Shown: positions 1 through 4,106 of the stretch, in pieces
Layout of the letters: the number at the start of each line of letters is the position of its first letter
Numbering within the stretch: the stretch's first letter is position 1
NCBI GenBank assembly: GCA_934660965.1
Contig: CAKUIM010000047.1
Coordinates: forward strand, 1 to 5,877
Direction of reading: 5' to 3'
Source: an uncultured Oscillospiraceae bacterium
Lineage (GTDB): Bacteria > Bacillota > Clostridia > Oscillospirales > Oscillospiraceae
Length of the DNA: 5,877 bases
Notes under the pieces: generated by a model
Seen by the model: only the letters and a program-made list of their open reading frames with translations
Databases searched by the model: none
What the model was told of the DNA's origin: nothing
Position numbers and translations under genes: made by a program

Positions 1-227
1 TTCACTTCCGCCGAGCATTGAAATGGAACCGAAGGCAGCGCGCCCGGCCCGCAAGGCTGCGATCAGGTGAAGAGCTTTGGCACCGGCGAGAGCCGGGACG
101 CGCAGCAGCGCGTAAATTCGCAGCGCAGCGGAGAATTTGCGCAGGCGGAATTCACTTCCGCCGAGCATTGAAATGGAACCGAAGGCAGCGCGCCCGGCCC
201 GCAAGGCTGCGATCAGGTGAAGAGCTT
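1..227. repeat. 150-bp tandem direct repeat, about 1.5 copies, overlapping the prs 3' end
   Basis: Bases 1-77 and 151-227 are identical by eye, giving a period of 150 bp; the intervening 78-150 occurs once. The first copy may extend left of the window. The identity ends exactly inside prs: the last 15 bases of the shared block (213-227) encode the final prs codons K-L-F-T-stop on the minus strand, and the same 15 bases recur at 63-77 without a gene behind them. Beyond the block the sequences diverge at once (TGG at 78, AGA at 228). Either the prs tail was duplicated with its downstream DNA, or a repeat element recombined at the prs end. The period is a multiple of three, so open frames run through both copies on both strands, but no start or ribosome binding site suggests a gene. 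No intrinsic terminator with a T-tract was found for prs here. Confidence 0.93.
144..162. repeat. Inverted repeat / hairpin at the tandem-repeat junction
   Basis: GGCGGAA (144-150) and TTCCGCC (156-162) are perfect inverse complements around the 5-base loop TTCAC, so the boundary between repeat copy 1 and copy 2 is a 7-bp hairpin. The right arm is also present at the left edge of the window (6-12), where the matching left arm would lie outside. A second, imperfect inverted repeat sits just before it: GCGC-GT-AAATTC (108-119) against GAATTTGCGC (133-142). On the prs transcript this could form RNA structure that protects the 3' end, but there is no U-run, so it is not called a terminator. Confidence 0.6.
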
Positions 228-1178
228 AGAAACGGACTGCTCCTCGTAAATGCGCTCGATGGCCTCGGCAAACATGTGGGCCACGGACAGGTACTTGATC
301 TTGGGGCACACGGCGGCCACGTCCGGGCGGGGCCGGATGGTGTTCAGGAAGATCACCTCATCCAGGTCGGACTCGCTGATGCGGTCGTAGGCGGGGCCGG
401 AGAGCACGCCGTGGGAGGCGCAGGCGGTCACGGACTTGGCGCCGCCGATCTCCACCAGGGCCTTGGCCGCATGGCACAGGGATCCGCCGGTGTCCACCAT
501 GTCGTCGAGCAGGATGACATGCTTGCCGGACACGTCGCCGATGATGTTCATCACCTCGGAGGAGTTGGCCTTCTGCCGGCGCTTGTCCACGATGGCCATG
601 GGCATATCCAGCTTCTGGGCGAAGGCCCGGGCCCGGGCCACGCTGCCCACGTCGGGGGAGACCACCATGGTCTCGCTGTGGACGGCGGCGAACTTATTCT
701 TGAAGTAGTCCACAAACACGGGGGAGCCCAGCAGATTGTCCACAGGGATGTCGAAGAAGCCCTGAATCTGGGCGGCATGGAGGTCCATGGTCAGCACCCG
801 GTCGGCGCCGGCGGCGGTGATCATGTTGGCCACCAGCTTTGCGGAGATGGGGTCGCGGGGCTTGGTCTTGCGGTCCTGCCGGGCATAGCCGAAATAGGGG
901 ATGACGGCGGTGATCCGGCCGGCGCTGGCCCGCTTGAGGGCGTCGATCATCACCAGCAGCTCCATGAGGTTGTCGTTGACGGGGCTGCTGGTGGACTGGA
1001 TGACGAACACGTCTGAGCCGCGCACCGTCTCGTAAATGGAGACAAAGCACTCGCCGTCGGAGAAGGCCCCGACCTCGGCGTCGCCCAGCTGGGTGCCGAT
1101 CTCCTTGCAGATGGCCTCCGCCAAAGCCCGGTTGGAGCTTCCGCTGAAGATCTTGATGTCTTTCCCGTGTGCAATCAT
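213..1178 (-). CDS. prs: Ribose-phosphate pyrophosphokinase (PRPP synthetase)
   Basis: A 321-residue cytosolic enzyme that transfers pyrophosphate from ATP to ribose-5-phosphate, giving PRPP for purine, pyrimidine, histidine, tryptophan and NAD synthesis. Visible motifs: FSDGE (39-43), the ATP-contacting loop PYFGYARQDRK (94-104), the family signature with the metal-binding histidine DLHAAQIQGFFDIP (132-145), the basic VDKRRQ segment (197-202), and the PRPP-binding loop VILLDDMVDTGGS (221-233). Length and the C-terminal SVSKLF ending match class I bacterial Prs, so the gene is full length. ATG at 1178 is preceded by AGGAAG, 9 bases away. It lies 94 bp downstream of the glmU-like gene on the same strand, as in many Firmicutes, so co-transcription is likely. 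The gap holds an AT-rich stretch (about 1199-1223) that might add a weak promoter. The stop codon lies inside the tandem repeat. The loop reads DTGGS where B. subtilis, from memory, has DTAGT, a mild variant. Identification is secure. Confidence 0.97.
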   Translation of the reverse strand: MIAHGKDIKIFSGSSNRALAEAICKEIGTQLGDAEVGAFSDGECFVSIYETVRGSDVFVIQSTSSPVNDNLMELLVMIDALKRASAGRITAVIPYFGYARQDRKTKPRDPISAKLVANMITAAGADRVLTMDLHAAQIQGFFDIPVDNLLGSPVFVDYFKNKFAAVHSETMVVSPDVGSVARARAFAQKLDMPMAIVDKRRQKANSSEVMNIIGDVSGKHVILLDDMVDTGGSLCHAAKALVEIGGAKSVTACASHGVLSGPAYDRISESDLDEVIFLNTIRPRPDVAAVCPKIKYLSVAHMFAEAIERIYEEQSVSKLFT

Positions 1179-1272
1179 GGTGTGAAACTTCCTCTCTCTT
1201 TTCTCTTATAGATGTTTATATCAAGGCGGTGGGGCCGCGCCCGCTGCCAGCCATCCCTATAGGGTGCGGCGG
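1179..1272. other. glmU-prs intergenic gap
   Basis: This 94-bp spacer between two minus-strand genes holds a perfect 10-bp palindrome CCCTATAGGG (1255-1264) just after the glmU stop. Next comes a GC-rich block (about 1226-1248) with a short GGGC-GCG-GCCC stem and no following T-tract. Last is an AT-rich stretch with TATAAA-like hexamers upstream of the prs ribosome binding site. No well-placed TTGACA-like element was seen, so a separate prs promoter is possible but unproven. There is no convincing terminator, which supports read-through from glmU into prs. Confidence 0.5.
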
Positions 1273-1932
1273 TCAGTCCCGCTTATCCTTCCACACGGCC
1301 TTGTTCACCTGCCGGGCCCGGGCGATGGCCAGGGTGCGGGGGGGAACGTCGTCCGTGATGGTGGAGCCGGCGGCGGTGTACGCCCCGTCCCCCACCGTCA
1401 CCGGGGAGACCAGGTTGGTGTTGCAGCCGATGAAGCAGCCGTCGCCCACGGTGGTGCGGTACTTTTTCCTGCCGTCGTAGTTGACCACCACTGTGCCGCA
1501 GCCGAAGTTGCACCGCGCGCCCACATCGGCGTCTCCGATGTAGGTCAGGTGGCTGATCTTGGTGCCGTCGCCGATGGCGGAGTTTTTCAGCTCCACAAAG
1601 TCGCCCACCTTCACGTCCCGGCCCACATGGCAGCCCGGCCGGATATAGGCGAAGGGGCCCACATGGGCGCCGGCGCCGATGGTGGACTCGCTGCACTGGG
1701 ATGAGTTGACCACCGCCCCATCGCCCACGGTGCAGTCGGTGAGCATGGTGTTGGGGCCGATCTCACAGCCCGTGCCCACCGCGGTTTTCCCCCGCAGGAT
1801 GGTGCCCGGCAGCAGCAGCGTCCCCGCGCCAACGGTGACGCCCTCCTCCACATAGACCGCCTCCGGGTCCATCATCAAAACGCCGTCGGATAAAAGCTGG
1901 GCGCGCTTGCGCGCAAGGGCAGACTGATCCAT
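1273..1932 (-). CDS. glmU: Free-standing GlmU-type acetyltransferase domain (left-handed beta helix)
   Basis: 219 residues matching only the C-terminal acetyltransferase half of GlmU, which makes GlcNAc-1-phosphate from glucosamine-1-phosphate and acetyl-CoA; the N-terminal uridylyltransferase half is absent. Residues 24-190 are hexapeptide repeats (V/I-G-x-G pattern) forming a left-handed beta helix. By alignment from memory to E. coli GlmU, key residues are kept: R98 (RPG), K116 (FVELK), the catalytic-type H128 and Y131 (SHLTY), N142, the NYDG motif at 151-154, and R205. E. coli S405 appears replaced by C170. A longer frame begins at TTG 1956 without a ribosome binding site; ATG 1932 has GAGGTG six bases upstream and is preferred. 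Location before prs supports a glmU origin. A promoter (1998-2025) and leader hairpin precede it. Other trimeric hexapeptide acyltransferases are less likely given the HLTY and NYDG motifs. The partner uridylyltransferase must be elsewhere. Confidence 0.85.
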   Translation of the reverse strand: MDQSALARKRAQLLSDGVLMMDPEAVYVEEGVTVGAGTLLLPGTILRGKTAVGTGCEIGPNTMLTDCTVGDGAVVNSSQCSESTIGAGAHVGPFAYIRPGCHVGRDVKVGDFVELKNSAIGDGTKISHLTYIGDADVGARCNFGCGTVVVNYDGRKKYRTTVGDGCFIGCNTNLVSPVTVGDGAYTAAGSTITDDVPPRTLAIARARQVNKAVWKDKRD

Positions 1933-1938
1933 CCGGAA

Positions 1939-1944
1939 CACCTC
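1939..1944 (-). promoter_or_regulatory. Ribosome binding site that sets the glmU-like start
   Basis: GAGGTG on the minus strand ends six bases before ATG at 1932. The upstream TTG at 1956, which would add eight residues, has only pyrimidine-rich sequence in front of it. The shorter start is therefore chosen. Confidence 0.75.
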
Positions 1945-1969
1945 ATACTTTCGCAAAGAGGGATCGGCC

Positions 1970-1986
1970 CCCCGCGCAGCGCGGGG
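1970..1986 (-). promoter_or_regulatory. GC-rich stem-loop in the glmU-prs 5' leader
   Basis: CCCCGCG and CGCGGGG are perfect inverse complements around a 3-base loop, read on either strand. With the -10 box at 1998-2003, transcription should start near 1991, so this hairpin would form almost at the 5' end of the glmU-prs mRNA. It is not followed by a U-run, so it does not look like an intrinsic terminator. It could stabilise the mRNA end or affect initiation. This is an inference from sequence symmetry only. Confidence 0.5.
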
Positions 1987-1997
1987 CAGCCGCTGAT

Positions 1998-2025
1998 ATT
2001 ATATCAGAAGAGAAAAATTTTTGAA
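1998..2025 (-). promoter_or_regulatory. Sigma-A-type promoter for glmU-prs
   Basis: On the minus strand a perfect TATAAT (1998-2003) lies 16 bases from TTCAAA (2020-2025), a 4-of-6 match to TTGACA. The -10 box is embedded in the 15-base perfect palindrome CTGATATAATATCAG (1993-2007), which could also serve as a binding site for a dimeric protein. The predicted start near 1991 gives a leader of about 58 bases before ATG 1932. The whole area is AT-rich in an otherwise GC-rich window, as expected for a promoter. Confidence 0.65.
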
Positions 2026-2046
2026 GGGCTTTTTTGCTTTTTTCTT

Positions 2047-2064
2047 GTTTTCTTTTGAGAAAAC
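2047..2064. repeat. AT-rich hairpin between the HD gene and glmU
   Basis: GTTTTCT (2047-2053) and AGAAAAC (2058-2064) are perfect inverse complements with a 4-base loop. This lies downstream of the HD-domain gene on the minus strand. The transcript after the stem is A-rich rather than U-rich, so it is not a standard intrinsic terminator. A short GC stem, TGCCC/GGGCA, lies slightly closer to the HD gene (about 2074-2089) but also lacks a U-run. The HD gene may therefore read through toward glmU or terminate by another route. Confidence 0.4.
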
Positions 2065-2121
2065 CGCGCTGCGTGCCCCGTTTTGGGCATCCTGCACCCC
2101 CAGATGAAGCACGCCGGGGCG

Positions 2122-2613
2122 TCAGGCGGGCTGCGGCTCCGGCCGGGGCAGCCGCCGCTGGATGAACCGGGTGCGGTAGAGATGCACCACCTCGATGGTG
2201 GCGCACAGCTTATCCGCCAGATTCACCGCCACCGCCGTCCGGGACCGGGGCAGGTGGACGGCCAGTGGGAACATGTGGCTGATGATGGCGTTTTTCTCCC
2301 GGTGGGACAGGTCCGGGCACAGACCCTCGGCGTTGCGCAGGGCGGCCACCGGATGGTCCAGACACTGGTTGCCCGGGTGGGCGCTGCGGTCGGCAGGGTC
2401 GTAGAGGTACAAATCGTGAAGCAGCCCCGCCCGGGCCGCCTCCTGCCGGTTCCAGCCGAAGCTCCGGGCCAGGCGGAAGGCCACGTAGGACACGAAGAGG
2501 GAGTGCTCATAGCAGGTGATGGAAAAGTGGTGGCGCCAGCGCTTCATGGCCTGGACCTCCGGGGTCTGGAGCAGCGAGCTCATCAGCGTGATAAATTCTT
2601 CCTTGGGTGACAT
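2122..2613 (-). CDS. Small HD-domain protein, putative metal-dependent phosphohydrolase
   Basis: 163 residues with an HD-type pattern: H37 (YEHS), the paired H66-D67 in GLLHDLYLYD, H113 (ISHMFPL) and D134 (NLADK). In the HD superfamily these residues bind one or two divalent metals and hydrolyse phosphate esters, often of nucleotides; the substrate here cannot be inferred. It is predicted soluble and alpha-helical, with no signal peptide or membrane segment. A longer frame starts at TTG 2658, but ATG 2613 is preceded by GGGAGG nine bases upstream, so the shorter start is used. The gene has its own promoter (2688-2716) and diverges from the GntR-ABC operon. It shares strand with glmU and prs but is separated from them by about 190 bp and another promoter. 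The tail (154-163) is rich in Pro and Arg and looks disordered. The family call is firm; the activity is not. Confidence 0.8.
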   Translation of the reverse strand: MSPKEEFITLMSSLLQTPEVQAMKRWRHHFSITCYEHSLFVSYVAFRLARSFGWNRQEAARAGLLHDLYLYDPADRSAHPGNQCLDHPVAALRNAEGLCPDLSHREKNAIISHMFPLAVHLPRSRTAVAVNLADKLCATIEVVHLYRTRFIQRRLPRPEPQPA

Positions 2614-2622
2614 AATTTGCGG

Positions 2623-2628
2623 CCTCCC
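2623..2628 (-). promoter_or_regulatory. Ribosome binding site that sets the HD-protein start
   Basis: GGGAGG on the minus strand ends nine bases before ATG 2613. The alternative TTG at 2658 has GC-rich sequence (GGGCCC) upstream with no purine-rich site, and its extra 15 residues carry no HD-domain features. Confidence 0.7.
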
Positions 2629-2687
2629 GCAGCACAGAAATCTCGGCGCGCCGGGCAAAGGGCCCGGGCAGCGGCCGGAACAATTCC

Positions 2688-2716
2688 ATTATAACAGCCA
2701 TTTGGAGAAAAAACAG
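2688..2716 (-). promoter_or_regulatory. Extended -10 promoter for the HD gene
   Basis: On the minus strand TGTTATAAT gives a perfect TATAAT (2688-2693) with the TGN extension directly upstream. The -35 region, 17 bases away, is T-rich (CTGTTT, 2711-2716) and a poor match, as is common for extended -10 promoters. Predicted initiation near 2681 leaves a leader of about 68 bases to ATG 2613, containing a GC-rich self-complementary stretch (about 2652-2670). Confidence 0.55.
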
Positions 2717-2741
2717 CATGAATTTGTAAACAGCGAAGAGC

Positions 2742-2770
2742 TTGACAAAATATACCGGGCTGTGTACAAT
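2742..2770 (+). promoter_or_regulatory. Sigma-A promoter of the GntR-ABC operon
   Basis: A perfect TTGACA (2742-2747) is separated by 17 bases from TACAAT (2765-2770), five of six matching the -10 consensus. Transcription should begin around 2777, giving a leader of about 30 bases. This is the strongest promoter match in the window and, as expected for a repressed operon, has near-consensus elements. Confidence 0.8.
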
Positions 2771-2783
2771 AACTGTATTAGTA
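2765..2783. promoter_or_regulatory. Candidate operator of the GntR-family regulator
   Basis: An imperfect dyad overlaps the -10 box and predicted start site: TACAATA on the left and the inverse complement of TACTAATA on the right, around the centre ACTG, with a one-base asymmetry. YtrA-type regulators bind AT-rich dyads at their own promoters, so the location is right for autorepression. The symmetry is modest and could be chance in an AT-rich promoter. Confidence 0.35.
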
Positions 2784-2805
2784 TAGATAGAACGGAGGCG
2801 GGACT

Positions 2806-3207
2806 ATGATTGAGCTTAACTACCGGGATGGCCGCCCCATCTACGAGCAGGTGAAGGACGCCCTGCGCCGCATGGTGGTCACCGGGGCCATCGCGCCGGG
2901 GGATAAGCTGCCGTCGGTGCGGCAGATGGCGTCGTCCCTGGCCATCAATCCCAACACCATCCAGCGGGCCTACGAGGCGCTGGAGCACGAGGGCTATGTC
3001 TATTCCGTGCCGGGGAAGGGCAGCTTTGCCGCCCACCGCACCGAGATGGACGGCAGCCGCCGCCAGGCGCTGCTGGTGCAGCTGGACGGCATTCTGGAGG
3101 AGCTGCGCTTTTTCGGCCTTACGGCGGAGGAGCTTGCCGGGCGGTACCGCCGCCTGTGCGGAGAGGGCGGCGACGGCGCTGCACACGGAGGGGAGGAAGA
3201 GAAATGA
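2806..3207 (+). CDS. GntR-family (YtrA-type) transcriptional repressor
   Basis: 133 residues. Residues 11-75 form a GntR winged helix: PIYEQVKDALRRMVVTG (first helix), GDKLPSVRQMASSLAINPNT (helix-turn-helix, 32-51), IQRAYEALEHEGYVYSVPGKGSF (recognition helix end and wing). Only about 50 residues follow, including one helical stretch (83-118). This is the short tail of the YtrA subfamily, which dimerises but lacks the large ligand-binding domain of other GntR proteins. YtrA-type genes usually head an operon with ABC transporter genes and repress it, as here. ATG 2806 has GGAGG seven bases upstream (2794-2798). The gene ends with ATGA, overlapping the start of the ATPase gene, so the two are translationally coupled. 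A promoter and candidate operator lie directly upstream. The inducer is unknown; by analogy with B. subtilis YtrA it may be cell-envelope stress. Confidence 0.92.
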   Translation: MIELNYRDGRPIYEQVKDALRRMVVTGAIAPGDKLPSVRQMASSLAINPNTIQRAYEALEHEGYVYSVPGKGSFAAHRTEMDGSRRQALLVQLDGILEELRFFGLTAEELAGRYRRLCGEGGDGAAHGGEEEK

Positions 3208-4106
3208 TCGAGGCAAAGCATGTAGTCAAGGCCTTTGACGGGCGCTGTGTTCTGGACGATTTGAACATGACGGTGCCCCGGGGGGCCATTTACGGCCTTG
3301 TGGGGCCCAACGGCGCGGGCAAGTCCACCATCCTGCGCCACCTGTGCGGCGTGTACCGGCCGGACGCCGGCGCCATCACCGTGGGCGGCGCGCCCGTCTA
3401 CGAAAACCCGGCGGTGAAGGCGCGCATGTTGGTCATCCCTGACGAGCTCTTCTATTTCGGGGCTGCCTCCACCCGGGACATGATGCGGTTTTACCGGGGC
3501 ATCTACCCCTCCTTTGACATGGAGCGCTACGAAAAGCTCCGGGAGGCCTTCCCGGCGGTGGAGGAAAAGCGGCCCATCCGCCGCCTGTCCAAGGGCATGC
3601 AGAAGCAGGCGGCCTTCTGGCTGGCCCTGTGCTGCCGGCCGGACTATCTGCTCCTCGACGAGCCGGTGGACGGCCTGGACCCGGTGATGCGCCGCCAGGT
3701 GTGGTCCCTTCTGATGGGGGACGTGGCCGAGCGGGGCACCACGGTGGTGGTGTCGTCCCACAATCTGCGGGAGCTGGAGGACGTGTGCGACCATGTGGGC
3801 ATCCTGAGCCAGGGCCGGGTGGTGCTGGAGCGCTCCCTCTCCGAGCTTCAGGGGAACACGGTGAAGCTCCAGGTGGCCTTCCGCGAAGCCCAGCCGCCGG
3901 AGCTGCCCGCCGATTTGAAGGTGCTCCGCCGCTCCAACCTGGGGCGGATCTACACCTATATCGTCCGGGGCACCCCGGAGGAGGTGCTGCGCCGGTTTGA
4001 GGCCTTCGACCCCATCTTCGCCGAGGCGCTGCCCCTGTCGCTGGAGGAGATCTTCATTTATGAAATGGGAGGTGAGGACTATGCGGTCCGGGACATCGTT
4101 CTTTAA
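3204..4106 (+). CDS. ABC transporter ATP-binding protein (YtrB/BcrA-like)
   Basis: 300-residue nucleotide-binding subunit that would power the permease encoded next. Seen: Walker A GPNGAGKST (34-42), signature LSKGMQKQ (128-135, in place of LSGGQ), Walker B LLLDEP (149-154), D-loop GLD (157-159) and H-loop H186 in SSHN. The Q-loop region reads IPDELF (78-83), with no glutamine; acidic residues at this place are, from memory, frequent in this subfamily. About 90 residues after the ATPase core (210-300) form the extra C-terminal domain common in drug and lantibiotic exporters. ATG 3204 is used because GGGAGG lies seven bases upstream and it makes the ATGA overlap with gntR; a longer frame starting at 3156 lies inside gntR and lacks support. 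The 3' end overlaps the permease gene by 26 bases. Single ATPase plus single permease implies a homodimeric pair, or partners elsewhere. Confidence 0.94.
   Translation: MIEAKHVVKAFDGRCVLDDLNMTVPRGAIYGLVGPNGAGKSTILRHLCGVYRPDAGAITVGGAPVYENPAVKARMLVIPDELFYFGAASTRDMMRFYRGIYPSFDMERYEKLREAFPAVEEKRPIRRLSKGMQKQAAFWLALCCRPDYLLLDEPVDGLDPVMRRQVWSLLMGDVAERGTTVVVSSHNLRELEDVCDHVGILSQGRVVLERSLSELQGNTVKLQVAFREAQPPELPADLKVLRRSNLGRIYTYIVRGTPEEVLRRFEAFDPIFAEALPLSLEEIFIYEMGGEDYAVRDIVL
4068..4074 (+). promoter_or_regulatory. Ribosome binding site that sets the permease start
   Basis: GGAGGTG lies six bases before ATG 4081, inside the end of the ATPase gene. The alternative in-frame starts at 3997 and 4060 lack comparable sites, and the Arg/Pro/Ser-rich residues they would add look like out-of-frame ATPase sequence. 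The 26-base overlap implies coupled translation of ATPase and permease. Confidence 0.8.

Noticed and set aside
1..227. CRISPR array
   Set aside because: Only two repeats, each 77 bases with a single 73-base gap, one overlapping a coding end; sizes and number do not fit CRISPR, and no cas gene is present.
1..227. Insertion sequence or attachment site
   Set aside because: Direct repeats are long and tandem, with no transposase, integrase or tRNA in the window and no terminal inverted repeats bounding a cargo.
18..1016. Long plus-strand frame with a twice-occurring KWNRRQRARPARLRSGEEL peptide
   Set aside because: It is antisense to prs over most of its length, has Gly/His/Val-rich composition typical of a GC-rich shadow frame, and the repeated peptide is just the translated tandem DNA repeat. 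No ribosome binding site was seen.
1970..1986. Riboswitch such as glmS-type or purine type in the glmU-prs leader
   Set aside because: The leader is only about 58 bases with one simple hairpin and no recognisable conserved aptamer sequence.
2047..2089. Intrinsic terminator for the HD-domain gene
   Set aside because: Stems exist, but on the minus-strand transcript they are followed by A-rich or mixed sequence, not a U-run.
3997..4080. N-terminal extension of the permease from upstream ATG codons
   Set aside because: The extra residues (Arg/Pro/Ser-rich) are the ATPase gene read in another frame; ATG 4081 has the only strong ribosome binding site.
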